DNA of 64,000 nucleotides, from contig NZ_CP108513.1 in assembly GCF_035989285.1 (NCBI RefSeq), positions 1,860,001 through 1,924,000 on the forward strand, in the 5' to 3' direction. A program made the translations under genes and the position numbers. Below are positions 32,318 to 42,930 of this stretch, piece after piece. The DNA comes from Streptomyces sp. NBC_01235. Its GTDB lineage: Bacteria; Actinomycetota; Actinomycetes; Streptomycetales; Streptomycetaceae. Under the pieces are notes generated by a model. The model saw nothing but the letters and a program-made list of their open reading frames with translations, was not told the origin of the DNA and did not search any database. How positions within the stretch are numbered: position 1 is the first letter of the stretch; each line of letters begins with the position of its first letter.

Positions 32318-33568
32318 ATGAACGACACGGCGATCGACTACGCGGCGGTGTTCCAGGCCCTGCCGGGCATGGTGGCACTGCTGACGCCCGAGCTGGTGTA
32401 CGCGGACGCCAATGAGGAGTTCCTGCGCGTGACGGGCCGTAAGCGCGAGCAGATGATCGGCCGGCGTCTCTTCGACGTATTCCCCGACAACCCCAACGAC
32501 CGGACGGCCAGCGGCATGCGCAACCTGGAGGCCTCGCTGCACCGGGTGCTGGCCACCGGAGAGCGGGACGCCATGGCGCTGCAGCGCTACGACGTCGAGT
32601 CGGTCGAGCGGCCCGGCGAGTGGGAGGAGCGCTACTGGAGCCCGGTGAACGCGCCGGTGCATGGTCCGGACGGGTCGGTGGTGCTGCTGGTGCACCGGGT
32701 CGAGGAGGTCACCGAGCTGATCCGGGCCCGCGGCAGGCGAGGGCCGGACGACGGACCGCGGCCCGCCGGCCGGGGCCGCGTCCTGGAGGCCGAGCTGTAC
32801 ACCCGCGCCCGTGAGCTGCAGGAGCTCAACGAGCGGCTGCGCCTGGCGCACGCCCGTGAGCGCGAGGTGGCCCTCGCCCTGCAGGAGGCGATGCTGCCGG
32901 CCGGCCGCCAGGTCGGACACCACCGGGCGGCCGTGCGCTACCGGCCGGCGGTCGGCGCGCTCAACGTGTGCGGGGACTGGTACGACCTGGTCGACCTCGT
33001 CGGCGGCAACCGCATCGGCGTGTCGGTGGGCGACGTCGTCGGGCACGGTCTGGAGGCCGCCGGGGTGATGGGCCAGCTGCGCAGCGCGCTGACCGCGACC
33101 TCACGGGTCGCCGCGGGCCCGGCGCAGGCACTGGACATCCTCGGGCGGTACGCCCATGTCGTGGACGGCGCCGAGTCGGCCACCGCGGTCACCACGTTCG
33201 TCGACTTCGACCACCACACCATCAGCTACAGCAGCGCCGGCCATCCGCCGCCCGTGCTGGTCCACGCCGACGGCCGCGTGGAGCTACTCGACCGCGCCAC
33301 CGACCCCCCGCTCGACGCCCGTCCCGAGCCGGTCCCCCGCCCCGAGGCGACCACGGTCTTCGACGACGGCGCCACCCTCGCCCTGTACACGGACGGGCTG
33401 GTGGAGCGGCGGCACGAGGACATCGACACGGGCGTGGCCCGGCTCGCCGACGCCCTGGCCCGACACCGGGGCGCGGACCCCGAAACCCTCGCCGACGCCG
33501 TCCTGTTGGAGCTCCTGCCACCCGGCGGCGCAACCGACGACACGGCTCTGGTCGTGGTACGGCTGTGA
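32318..33568 (+). CDS. PAS-SpoIIE (PP2C) phosphatase
   Basis: A 416-residue protein. A PAS domain occupies about residues 8-130 (GMVALLTPELVYADANEEFL), followed by a coiled-coil-like linker (LQELNERLRLAHAREREVAL) and a SpoIIE/PP2C domain from about 185 (NVCGDWYDLVDLVGGNRIGV, GDVVGHGLEAAGVMGQLR, YSSAGHPPPVLV, LYTDGLVERR and TDDTALVVVRL, with the metal-binding Asp residues present). It dephosphorylates an anti-anti-sigma factor in partner-switching pathways. It follows the larger phosphatase by 67 bases in the same direction. Confidence 0.9.
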   Translation: MNDTAIDYAAVFQALPGMVALLTPELVYADANEEFLRVTGRKREQMIGRRLFDVFPDNPNDRTASGMRNLEASLHRVLATGERDAMALQRYDVESVERPGEWEERYWSPVNAPVHGPDGSVVLLVHRVEEVTELIRARGRRGPDDGPRPAGRGRVLEAELYTRARELQELNERLRLAHAREREVALALQEAMLPAGRQVGHHRAAVRYRPAVGALNVCGDWYDLVDLVGGNRIGVSVGDVVGHGLEAAGVMGQLRSALTATSRVAAGPAQALDILGRYAHVVDGAESATAVTTFVDFDHHTISYSSAGHPPPVLVHADGRVELLDRATDPPLDARPEPVPRPEATTVFDDGATLALYTDGLVERRHEDIDTGVARLADALARHRGADPETLADAVLLELLPPGGATDDTALVVVRL

Positions 33569-33741
33569 CGACGGGGCGCGGTACGGGGCCGGATCGGTGC
33601 CGGGCGGGCGGGCGGTACGGGGCCGGATCGGCCCGGTACCGGCCGTCGCCGCCTGCCCCTACACTGACACCCCACACCATGCCGGTTGACCTGCTGGAAC
33701 ACGGCGGCGAGCCGATCCGCCGGACACGAGGAGCGACTCCC

Positions 33742-34476
33742 TTGTTCTACTACCTCCTGAAATACGTGGTGTTGGGGCCGCTGCTGCGACTGCTCTTCCG
33801 CCCACGAATAGAGGGTCTGGAGCATGTGCCGGCCTCGGGAGCCGCCATCATCGCGGGCAATCACCTGTCGTTCTCGGACCACTTCCTGCTGCCGGCGATC
33901 CTCAAGCGCCGCGTCACCTTCCTCGCCAAGGCCGAGTACTTCACGGGCCCCGGCATCAAGGGCCGGCTGACCGCGGCGTTCTTCCGCAGCGCGGGCCAGA
34001 TCCCGGTCGACCGCTCCGGCAAGGGGGCCGGTCAGGCCGCGATCCGCGAGGGCCTCGGGGTGCTCGGCAAGGACGAGTTGCTCGGCATCTACCCGGAGGG
34101 CACCCGCTCGCACGACGGCCGCCTCTACAAGGGCAAGGTCGGCGTCGCCGTGATGGCGTTGAAGGCCCAGGTGCCGGTGATTCCGTGCGCGATGATCGGC
34201 ACCTTCGAGGCGCAGCCGCCCGGCAAGGTGATCCCGACCCTGCACCCCGTGGCGATCCGTTTCGGCGAGCCCCTCGACTTCTCGCGCTACCTCGGCATGG
34301 AGAACGAGAAGGCGGTACTGCGCGCGATCACCGACGAGATCATGTACGCGATCCTGATGCTGTCCGAGCAGGAGTACGTGGACCAGTACGCGGCCGTCGC
34401 CAAGGCGGAGGAGGCCGCGGCGAAGACGGAGAAGGCGGAGAAGGCGCGCAAGTTCCCCCGGCTGCCGCTGAGTTGA
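33742..34476 (+). CDS. 1-acyl-sn-glycerol-3-phosphate acyltransferase (PlsC family)
   Basis: A 244-residue acyltransferase. I prefer TTG 33742 (MFYYLLKYVVLGPLLRLL), which has GAGGAGCG before it, over the in-frame ATG at 33679. One N-terminal membrane-associating helix precedes NHLSFSDHFLLPA, the HxxxxD catalytic motif. FLAKAEYF, GQIPVDRSGKGAG and YPEGTRSHDGRLYKGKVG (EGTR) are the acceptor-binding blocks. It adds an acyl chain to lysophosphatidate in phospholipid synthesis. The C-terminus is a charged Ala/Lys/Glu helix. It ends at a 16-bp hairpin shared with the converging tap gene. Confidence 0.88.
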   Translation: MFYYLLKYVVLGPLLRLLFRPRIEGLEHVPASGAAIIAGNHLSFSDHFLLPAILKRRVTFLAKAEYFTGPGIKGRLTAAFFRSAGQIPVDRSGKGAGQAAIREGLGVLGKDELLGIYPEGTRSHDGRLYKGKVGVAVMALKAQVPVIPCAMIGTFEAQPPGKVIPTLHPVAIRFGEPLDFSRYLGMENEKAVLRAITDEIMYAILMLSEQEYVDQYAAVAKAEEAAAKTEKAEKARKFPRLPLS

Positions 34477-34516
34477 TGCCGCCGAGTTCGCCGAGTCGAC
34501 GGCTCGTCAAAATGCT

Positions 34517-34552
34517 TGAGGGGGCGGCCGGATTGCTCCGGCCGCCCCCTCA
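34517..34552. terminator. Bidirectional terminator between acyltransferase and tap
   Basis: TGAGGGGGCGGCCGGA-TTGC-TCCGGCCGCCCCCTCA is a perfect 16-bp stem with a 4-base loop, lying between two converging genes (20 bases from the end of tap). Confidence 0.9.
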
Positions 34553-34572
34553 CTGCCGCCCTGCGGGCGAGG

Positions 34573-36174
34573 TTACGGCTTGGGTGTGGCGTGCGGCGCG
34601 CAGGTCACGTCCGCGGTGTCCAGCCTGCCGGTGAGAAGGTAGGCGTCCACCCGGGTGTTGATGCAGGTGTTGACCAGGCCGGTCACGCCGTGGGAGCCGG
34701 CGTCCTTCTCGGTGATCAGGCGCGAGCCCTTGAACCGCTGGTGCAGTTCGACGGCGCCCTCGTACGGGGTGGCCGCGTCATTCGTGGACTGCACGATCAT
34801 GACCTGCGGCAGGCCCTTGTGGGTCTTGACGTCCACCGGCGTCTGCTGCTTGACCGGCCACGTGGCGCACGGCAGGTTCATCCAGGCGTTGGCCCAGGTC
34901 ATGAACGGGTAGTTCTTGTTGAGCCGCGTGTTGTCGCTGTTCCACTTCCGCCAGCTGGTGGGCCACTTGGCGTCGGTGCACTCGACGGCGGTGTAGACGG
35001 CGTTGCCGTTCTCCGAGGAGATGTTGCCGGCCGTGTCGGTCAGGTCCGGGGCGGCCGCGTCGACGAGCGCCTGGGTGTCTCCCGCGAAGTACTTGCTGAA
35101 GACCGTGGCGACCGGGATCCACGAGGAGTCGTAGTACGGGGCGCTCTGGAAGAAGGAGATCAGCTCGGCCGGGCCGACGATCCCGCCGATGGGGTTCTTC
35201 TTCGCGGTGGCGCGCAGTTCGAGCCACTTGGCCTGGACGGCGGCGCGGGTGGTGCCGAGGTGGAAGGTGGCGTCGCCCGCGGCGACCCAGTCCTGCCAGT
35301 CCTTCCAGCGGCCCTCGAAGGCGACGTCCTGGTCGAGGTTGGCCTCGTACCAGATCTTCTCGCGGGAGGGGTTGACCACGCTGTCGACGATCATGCGGCG
35401 CAGGTGGCCCGGGAACATGGTGCCGTAGACGGCGCCGATGTAGGTGCCGTAGGAGACGCCCAGGTAGTTGAGCTTCTTCTCGCCCAGGGCGGCGCGGATG
35501 ACGTCCAGGTCACGGACGGTGTTCGGGGTGGTCATCTGCGCCAGCACGGCCTTGCCGCTGCGCTCGGCGCACCCGTCCGCGTATTCACGGGCGAGCTTGA
35601 TCTGGGCGAGCTTGTCGGCCTCGCTGTCCGGGACCGGGTCGGCCTTCGGCGCCTTGACGAACTCCTGCGGGTCGATGCAGGAGATGGGCGCGGAGTGGCC
35701 GACACCGCGCGGGTCGAAGCCCACGAAGTCGTAGGCCTTGGCCACGTTGGTCCAGACGGGGGCCTTGGTGGTGACGCGGCGCGGGAAGCGCAGGCCGGAG
35801 CCGCCGGGGCCGCCGGGGTTGTACACGAGCGCGCCCTGGCGCTCCTGGGCCGTGCCCGTGTTGCCGATGCGGTCGACGGCCAGCTTGATCTGCTTGCCGT
35901 TCGGCTTGGCGTAGTCGAGCGGCACGGTGACCCAGCCGCACTGGATCGGCTTCTCCAGGCCCCAGTCGGCAGGGCAGTCCTGCCAGTCGATGCCGGCCTT
36001 GGCGGCGCGCTCCGCGGCGATCGCGGCGCCACGCGCCTCGCGGTCCTGCCCCGAACGGCCGCTCGTCGCGCTCGCCGTGGGTGCCGTGACGGCGCCCGCG
36101 AGCAGCGTCGCGGCGACGAGTACGCCGGCCGAGCTGAGCGCAGCGGTCCGATTGTTCGGTCGTATGTCCCTCAA
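34573..36174 (-). CDS. tap: Secreted tripeptidyl aminopeptidase (Tap-like)
   Basis: A 533-residue alpha/beta-hydrolase exported by a Sec signal (residues 1-36: RPNNRTAALSSAGVLVAATL, then ASA). GALVYNPGGPGGSGLRF is the oxyanion region; the nucleophile Ser lies in LNYLGVSYGTYIGAVYG; VMIVQSTNDAATPYEGA carries the acid Asp and KDAGSHGVTG the His. The TAP C-terminal domain is complete. It closely follows the S. lividans Tap protein as I remember it, an enzyme that removes tripeptides from protein N-termini in the mycelial envelope. It is transcribed leftward, just downstream of the urease operon but with its own 118-base upstream gap. Confidence 0.9.
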   Translation of the reverse strand: MRDIRPNNRTAALSSAGVLVAATLLAGAVTAPTASATSGRSGQDREARGAAIAAERAAKAGIDWQDCPADWGLEKPIQCGWVTVPLDYAKPNGKQIKLAVDRIGNTGTAQERQGALVYNPGGPGGSGLRFPRRVTTKAPVWTNVAKAYDFVGFDPRGVGHSAPISCIDPQEFVKAPKADPVPDSEADKLAQIKLAREYADGCAERSGKAVLAQMTTPNTVRDLDVIRAALGEKKLNYLGVSYGTYIGAVYGTMFPGHLRRMIVDSVVNPSREKIWYEANLDQDVAFEGRWKDWQDWVAAGDATFHLGTTRAAVQAKWLELRATAKKNPIGGIVGPAELISFFQSAPYYDSSWIPVATVFSKYFAGDTQALVDAAAPDLTDTAGNISSENGNAVYTAVECTDAKWPTSWRKWNSDNTRLNKNYPFMTWANAWMNLPCATWPVKQQTPVDVKTHKGLPQVMIVQSTNDAATPYEGAVELHQRFKGSRLITEKDAGSHGVTGLVNTCINTRVDAYLLTGRLDTADVTCAPHATPKP

Positions 36175-36292
36175 GTGCGCCCTCTCCCTACCTAGTTATG
36201 GCGGCAGAGGGATCCTTGCGGCTGTGAGGCGCCTGAGAACAGGTGTTGTTGACCTTCTTTGCCAATCCGATAACCGGATAAGAAGATACCGC

Positions 36293-37051
36293 TCACCGGA
36301 TGCCGAGTGCGGTGAGCGCCTCGTCCAGTACACGGCGCAGCCGCAGGCCGTCGGGCGCGACGGCGGTGACGAGGGCGGCTGGCCCCGCCAGCGGCATGAC
36401 GCAGGCGTGTTCCCCGACGACCCGGGCCGCCACCGGCTGCTCGCCGAACTCCGGCCGCACGACGACGAGTTGGCCCACGGCGCGCTGTCCCGCGAGCACG
36501 GCGGGCCCGTCCCAGCCACCGGGCGCGCCGGGCCCGCAGGCCAGTTCCTGATCGAGGACGACCCGCCCGGCGACCCGCACGACGAGCCGGCTGGTGAGCC
36601 GACCGGGCTCCTCCCCCACCCGCCCGAGCACCTGCTCCTCGCGCAGCACGAGCCGGGCCCCGGCGTCGAGGTCGACCCGGGTCGTGACGAACAGGTCACT
36701 GCCCTTGGCCGAGATCAACTGCTCGGGCAGCCAGTCCAGTTCGCCGTCGCCCGCGACGGTGAGGCGTACGTCGTAGTGGGCCTCGTCCTTTCCCTGCCCG
36801 GGCAGGGCGATGGTGGCGGCGGCCGACCCCACCCGCAACCGGGCGCCGCTCCCGACGTCCGCCTCGACGGCGAAGCGGTCGCCGCCCAGGGGGCCGCTCA
36901 TCGCCCCGACGAGCATGACCCGCGCCTCGCCGCCCGTACCCCGGGTGCGGCGCAGGGCGAGCGGCCCGTCGCTTTCCAGGACGGGCAGCGCGGTCCCGCC
37001 ACGACCGTCGTCGCGCGCCCCGATCCGCGCGGTGGCGTGCACACCGCTCAT
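36293..37051 (-). CDS. ureD: Urease accessory protein UreD (UreH)
   Basis: A 252-residue soluble protein at the end of the urease operon, starting one base after ureG. LPVLESDGPLALRRTRG and AMSGPLGGDRFAVEADVG (the M-x-GPL-GGD pattern) are UreD marks, as is TRVDLDAGARLVLREEQVLGR in the middle. It forms the UreDFG scaffold that loads nickel into apo-urease. Last gene of the set; no ureE is found in this operon, as is usual in actinomycetes. Confidence 0.88.
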   Translation of the reverse strand: MSGVHATARIGARDDGRGGTALPVLESDGPLALRRTRGTGGEARVMLVGAMSGPLGGDRFAVEADVGSGARLRVGSAAATIALPGQGKDEAHYDVRLTVAGDGELDWLPEQLISAKGSDLFVTTRVDLDAGARLVLREEQVLGRVGEEPGRLTSRLVVRVAGRVVLDQELACGPGAPGGWDGPAVLAGQRAVGQLVVVRPEFGEQPVAARVVGEHACVMPLAGPAALVTAVAPDGLRLRRVLDEALTALGIR

Positions 37052-37052
37052 G

Positions 37053-37730
37053 TCACGCCGTCCAGGCGGCGAGCTGCGCCCGCACCCACGCGGCGACGTC
37101 GGTCACACCGCTGTCACCACGCAACGACTGCAGGACGACGGGCAGTTCGGCGCGCTGGGCTTTGGCGTCGGCGGCCATCCGGGCGAGGTCGGAGCCGACG
37201 TACGGCGCGAGGTCGGTCTTGTTGACGACGAGCAGGTCGGCGGTGGTGACGCCGGGCCCGCCCTTGCGCGGAATGTCGTCCCCGCCGGCGACGTCGATCA
37301 CGAAGATCTGCGCGTCGACGAGCCCCTTGGAGAAGGTGGCGGTGAGATTGTCCCCACCGGACTCGACCAGCACCAGATCGAGCGGCCCGACGGCATCCTC
37401 CAGGTCCTCCACGGCCTCGAGGTTGGCGGAGATGTCGTCCCGGATCGCGGTGTGCGGGCAGGCGCCCGTCTCGACGGCCGTGATCCGCTCGGGCGGCAGC
37501 ACGGCTTCCCGGAGCAGGAACTCGGCGTCCTCGCGCGTGTAGATGTCGTTCGTGACAACGGCCAGGGACAGTTCGTCACGCAACTCCCGGCAGAGCGCGG
37601 CGACGGTGGCGGTCTTGCCGGACCCGACGGGACCGCCGAGCCCGATACGAAGGGCACGGCGCGAGCCGTCGGGCCGCCGAGCGTCGGCGCTGACAGCGGC
37701 GGGACCGTCGTGGGTGTGGTCGAGATGCAT
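37053..37730 (-). CDS. ureG: Urease accessory GTPase UreG
   Basis: A 225-residue SIMIBI GTPase starting at ATG 37730. The N-terminus holds HLDHTHD, a short His-rich metal site; the P-loop is [17 protein letters not shown]. The dimeric metal site is in [15 protein letters not shown] (Cys-Pro-His), switch/Walker [17 protein letters not shown], and NKTD is the guanine-specificity motif. GTP hydrolysis drives nickel delivery to UreC. A 199-base spacer with palindromic repeats separates it from ureF upstream, which is unusual for this tightly packed operon. Confidence 0.93.
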   Translation of the reverse strand: MHLDHTHDGPAAVSADARRPDGSRRALRIGLGGPVGSGKTATVAALCRELRDELSLAVVTNDIYTREDAEFLLREAVLPPERITAVETGACPHTAIRDDISANLEAVEDLEDAVGPLDLVLVESGGDNLTATFSKGLVDAQIFVIDVAGGDDIPRKGGPGVTTADLLVVNKTDLAPYVGSDLARMAADAKAQRAELPVVLQSLRGDSGVTDVAAWVRAQLAAWTA

Positions 37731-37929
37731 GGCTACGGCTCCAATTTTCAGCCCGTTGGGGTCCCCCACTGGGGGAGTTCGAGGACGAGGCCCCTTCAGG
37801 GCCGAACGGGGGTGTGGGGGCAGAGCCCCCAGGGTCGGATAGGGGTCCCCTCGCTCGAGCGAAGCCGAGAGTGGGGGAGGGAAGGGGCGGCGGGGGCGGC
37901 GGCATCCATCAGCGGCTCCGCCGCGGGCC
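37731..37929. repeat. Palindrome-rich spacer between ureF and ureG
   Basis: The 199 bases contain at least four inverted repeats: CCCCC-ACT-GGGGG (37763-37775), GGCCC-CTTCA-GGGCC (37789-37803), GGGGGC-AGA-GCCCCC (37816-37830) and the 12-base palindrome TCGCTCGAGCGA (37851-37862) flanked by GGGGTCCCC. C/G-tract palindromes with a CTCGAGC core recur in many streptomycete genomes. No gene is visible here. Confidence 0.75.
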
Positions 37930-38604
37930 CTACGAGGCGAACAGGCGTACCGGCCACGCGGCGTGCGCCTCCGCGCCGATCTCCGACAAGGGCGCCGACG
38001 CCGCAGGCAGCGCGTCCACGCCGGCCGTCGGCACGGCCGCACCCGCGGACACCGCCCGGTCGACCACCCGGTCCAGCTCCGGTGCCAGCCGGGCCAGTAC
38101 CGCCGTCGCCTCGAACGGGTCCAGGCTCAGCAGCCGCACCACGGCCGTCGCCGGTCCGCTCACGTTCTCGTAGACCGCGCAGTACGCCGCGTCCTCCGCG
38201 CCGAGCCCAGCCGCCCGCGCGGTCAGGCCCAGCACCACCGGCTGGTGGGCACCCTTGGGGAACTCCCGTGCCAGGGCGTCCAGTTCGGCGCTCGGCCAGG
38301 TCGCCCGGGCGGCCCGCATCAGTTGCCGGCCCAGTCTCCGGGCGACCGCACGCAGCGCCGGGGAGGGGGTACGCGCGTCCGCCGCCGCGTCCAGCCGCGT
38401 CGGGTCCGCCCCGACGGCCGCCGCCGCGGCCAGCGCCGCCGCCACCAGTCCCGCCGTGTGCAGCCGCCCCCGGCAGAAGGCCTCCAGGCTCGCCGCGCCG
38501 GTGATCCGTCCGGCCTTGACCGCCTCCTCCGCCCCGCCGGAGTGCGCATGCCCTCCGGCGGGGAAACGGCCGTCGGCCAGGACCAGAAGTGCTGCCCTGC
38601 CCAT
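37930..38604 (-). CDS. ureF: Urease accessory protein UreF
   Basis: A 224-residue helical protein starting [20 protein letters not shown], the typical UreF N-terminus (LxDxxFPxGxxxHSxG). LVDR-like and [16 protein letters not shown] segments follow. It acts with UreD and UreG in nickel insertion. Its start shares one base (TGATG) with a mini-ORF, the last in a chain from the end of ureC. There is no ordinary Shine-Dalgarno before the ATG, so re-initiation or coupled translation is likely. Confidence 0.88.
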   Translation of the reverse strand: MGRAALLVLADGRFPAGGHAHSGGAEEAVKAGRITGAASLEAFCRGRLHTAGLVAAALAAAAAVGADPTRLDAAADARTPSPALRAVARRLGRQLMRAARATWPSAELDALAREFPKGAHQPVVLGLTARAAGLGAEDAAYCAVYENVSGPATAVVRLLSLDPFEATAVLARLAPELDRVVDRAVSAGAAVPTAGVDALPAASAPLSEIGAEAHAAWPVRLFAS

Positions 38605-38660
38605 CAGGAACCACCCATCAGTAGCCGCCCATCAGGAACCACTCGTCGCGAACGTGCCCA

Positions 38661-38661
<1 letters not shown>
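38604..38661 (-). other. Chain of three mini-ORFs joined by TGATG between ureC and ureF
   Basis: On the minus strand the ureC stop overlaps an ATG (TGATG, 38661) that reads MGTFATSGS-stop (38632-38661); that stop overlaps the next ATG, which reads MGGY-stop (38618-38632); that stop overlaps MGGS-stop (38604-38618); and that stop overlaps the ureF ATG. Each start shares its A with the previous stop. The unit TGATGGG(C/T)GG(C/T) is repeated, so it arose by tandem duplication. Confidence 0.8.
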
Positions 38662-40374
<1,713 letters not shown>

Positions 40375-40382
<8 letters not shown>

Positions 40383-40686
40383 CGAGGGCACCTCCGGTCT
40401 CCCCGCGCAGCCCGGGCACGACACGGGCACCGGCGAGGGGGACGAGTTCGACGTCGACGGGGATCCCGGGCTCGAAGCGCACGGCGGTGCCGGCGGCGAC
40501 GTTCAGCCGCTTGCCGCGCGCGGCGGCGCGGTCGAACTCCAGGCCCGGGTTGGCCTCGGCGAAGTGGTAGTGGGAGCCGACCTGGACGGGCCGGTCGGCG
40601 GCGTTGAGAACGGTCAGGCCGGTGACCTCGCGGCCCTCGTTGTAGAAGACGGGCTCGTCCGCGAACAGGATCTCTCCGGGAATCAT
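40375..40686 (-). CDS. ureB: Urease beta subunit UreB
   Basis: A 103-residue subunit starting [20 protein letters not shown], with the conserved [20 protein letters not shown] and [10 protein letters not shown] segments. It packs with UreA and UreC in the urease trimer. It starts 9 bases after ureA and overlaps ureC by 8 bases. Confidence 0.95.
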
Positions 40687-40695
40687 CGGGGCCCC

Positions 40696-40998
<303 letters not shown>

Positions 40999-41085
40999 GT
41001 CCCACCTCACATCCTCGCTCCGGACCGTGCGGGGCCCGGTTGCCGCGGCCACGGGGAAAAGTCCCTGGTGGCATGGATCGGCAGG

Positions 41086-41451
41086 CTAGTTGGACCGCGT
41101 TTCAGGCCTGTTAACCGAGCTGTGACGGATCCAGGACCCCGACAGCGGGGGCGTCACGCCCATCAACGCGCGTAGGCCGTCGCGCGGCGTCTCGACCGGC
41201 GTGGGCCCGAAGAGCGACAGCTGGACGAGGAAGCCCGGCACGGCGGCGATCATCGTGCGCGCCACGTGGTCCGGGGGCACGTCGGACCGCATCATCCCGG
41301 AGTCCTGGTGGGCGACGACGATCCGCCCCGACGCCTCACGCACCCCGCCGCAGCCCTCGTACGGAACCGCCGCCGGCTCCTCGTTGCCAAGGGTCTCCGT
41401 CCACACCTGGACGACCTCCGGCGGGACGGTGGACGCGCAAGCAAGACGAAC
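41086..41451 (-). pseudogene. TetR regulator remnant (C-terminal domain only)
   Basis: The minus-strand frame from about 41451 down reads LACASTVPPEVVQVWTETL, then IVVAHQDSGMMRSDVPPDHV and RTMIAAVPGFLVQLSLFGP, which matches the ligand domain of actinobacterial TetR proteins, ending at a normal stop. The helix-turn-helix half is absent; sequence to the right belongs to a permease on the other strand. A deletion between a divergent regulator/transporter pair explains both fragments. Confidence 0.65.
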
Positions 41452-41482
41452 GATCGAACCCACCTCCGCCACCCGGCGCCTG

Positions 41483-41941
41483 ATGGCCGTCGTCCCGCTC
41501 GCTCCCGCCCTCGCCGCCGTCGCCCTGTGGGCCTTCGCCTGGCCGGCCGCCCGCACCGACCCCCGTGACCGGCCGCCCGGTGTGGCAGGACCGGCCGCCA
41601 CGACGGCGCAGGTGGAACCACAACCGGCCGCACACGAGGGCGCCGTCGAGATCCGTCGCTACGCCGACGAGAGGGCCGCCCGTGACGCCGTCGAGGACCG
41701 GACCGTATACGGCGCGGTCGTCGTCACGGCCGAGGGACCCGAGCTGCCGACCGCCTCGGCCGCGAACCGGGCCGTCGCCCAGCCGCTCCAGCAGGCGGTG
41801 GCCCAGCGGCCGGCCGACAGCGGCACCCCGGTGAAAGCGGTGGACGTCGTCCCCGCCCCGGCGGCCGACCCGCGCGACTCGGCCCTCACGGCGAGCGTGC
41901 TCCCGCCGGCCCTCCGTGCGCGGCCTTCGTCATGCCTATGA
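41483..41941 (+). pseudogene. ABC-type permease remnant (N-terminal part)
   Basis: The frame starts MAVVPLAPALAAVALWAFAW, one membrane span, and continues RRYADERAARDAVEDRTVYG, AVVVTAEGPELPTASAANRA and TASVLPPAL before running into unrelated codons and a stop at 41941. This matches the first 150 residues of YhgE/Pip-like or ABC-2-type permeases of streptomycetes; all later membrane spans are missing. It sits back to back with the TetR remnant and overlaps the antitoxin gene end. Confidence 0.6.
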
Positions 41942-42214
41942 GGGGTTCGCCCCCCGGTGTTCCGCCGCGATCCCGAACCGCTGCTGTTCGCGGGGAGCGG
42001 ACGCGGCCTCGCGCAACGCGGAGACCGAGCTGATCACCGGCTCCTCCGCGGGCCGGTCCAGTTCGTCGAGTCGCTCCAGGTCGGCGGCGGAGACGAGGGC
42101 GACGAGGGGCTTGCCGTGCCGGGTCACGACGACGCGCTCGCCGCCGTACACGACGCGGTTGATCAGGTCGGCGAGTTCAGCCCTGGCTTGCGTCACCGGA
42201 ATCTCGTAGGCCAT
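41936..42214 (-). CDS. Phd/YefM-family antitoxin, solitary
   Basis: A 92-residue protein starting MAYEIPVTQARAELADLINR, then VVYGGERVVVTRHGKPLVAL, the complete Phd/YefM fold that binds operator DNA. The C-terminal toxin-neutralising tail is short and polar. No toxin gene follows: downstream is the permease remnant. Such orphan antitoxin-like regulators are common in streptomycetes. It is divergent from clpP with an AT-rich palindrome in the 73-base gap, which it may bind. Confidence 0.85.
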   Translation of the reverse strand: MAYEIPVTQARAELADLINRVVYGGERVVVTRHGKPLVALVSAADLERLDELDRPAEEPVISSVSALREAASAPREQQRFGIAAEHRGANPS

Positions 42215-42233
42215 ACCCCCATTCTAACGTCAC

Positions 42234-42246
42234 GTACATCCTGTAC
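42234..42246. promoter_or_regulatory. Palindrome between antitoxin and clpP genes
   Basis: GTACA-TCC-TGTAC is a perfect 5-bp inverted repeat, followed at once by ATTTTTTACA, giving a second TGTA...TACA pair. It is an AT-rich spot in a GC-rich genome and sits 20 bases before the antitoxin start and 42 bases before clpP. Confidence 0.5.
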
Positions 42247-42287
42247 ATTTTTTACAGATGCGCCCGACGCAGAAGGAGGGGTTTCCG

Positions 42288-42923
42288 ATGACCCGACCGT
42301 CCGCCCGCTACGTCCTGCCCGAGTTCACCGAGCGCACCAGCTCCGGGACCCGGACGATGGATCCGTACTCGAAGCTGCTGGAAGAGCGGATCGTCTTCCT
42401 GGGGACGCCGATCGACGACACCTCGGCGAACGACGTGATGGCCCAGTTCATGTACCTCGAGTACAAGGACCCGGACCGGGACATCGCGCTGTACATCAAC
42501 TCCCCTGGCGGCTCGTTCAGCGCGATGACGGCCCTGTACGACACGATCCGGTACGTCACCTGCGACGTGGAGACGACCTGTCTGGGCCAGGCGGGATCGT
42601 CCGCCGCGGTACTCCTGGCGGCGGGCACGCCGGGCAAGCGGTTCGCGCTGCCGGGCGCGCGGATGACGATCCGCCAGCCGTCGCTGCCCGAGCCCGTCGA
42701 GGGACAGGCCAGTGATCTCGCCATCCAGGCCGACGAGCTGGGGCGCACCCGGGCCACCCTGGAGGAGATGCTCGTCCGGCACACCGGGCGGACGCCGGAG
42801 CAGGTCACCGCCGACATCGAACGGGACAAGTTCCTCTCCGCCCAGGAGGCCGTGGAGTACGGCCTGGTGGACGGCATCATCCCCAGCCGCAAGGCCTCGG
42901 CCGGCGCCCACGGCGGGAGGTGA
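42288..42923 (+). CDS. clpP: ClpP-family protease paralogue with catalytic His replaced by Arg
   Basis: A 211-residue ClpP with AGAAGGAGGGG before the ATG. The fold is complete: [40 protein letters not shown], the nucleophile Ser104 in [13 protein letters not shown], and Asp180 in [19 protein letters not shown]. The catalytic His, normally in RVMIHQP, is Arg129 here (RMTIRQP; codon CGC at 42672-42674). It may therefore be an inactive subunit, like ClpR, that joins mixed rings with another ClpP. A small gene of unknown function follows 7 bases later. Confidence 0.88.
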   Translation: MTRPSARYVLPEFTERTSSGTRTMDPYSKLLEERIVFLGTPIDDTSANDVMAQFMYLEYKDPDRDIALYINSPGGSFSAMTALYDTIRYVTCDVETTCLGQAGSSAAVLLAAGTPGKRFALPGARMTIRQPSLPEPVEGQASDLAIQADELGRTRATLEEMLVRHTGRTPEQVTADIERDKFLSAQEAVEYGLVDGIIPSRKASAGAHGGR

Positions 42924-42930
42924 GCCGCCG

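Noticed and set aside
33679..33741. Upstream ATG start for the acyltransferase
   Set aside because: The TTG at 33742 has a good GAGGAG site and gives the usual family N-terminus; the extra 21 residues from 33679 look like leader sequence.
41201..41482. Extension of the permease remnant frame to the left
   Set aside because: This part is antisense to the TetR remnant and has no permease-like sequence before the membrane span starting at 41483.
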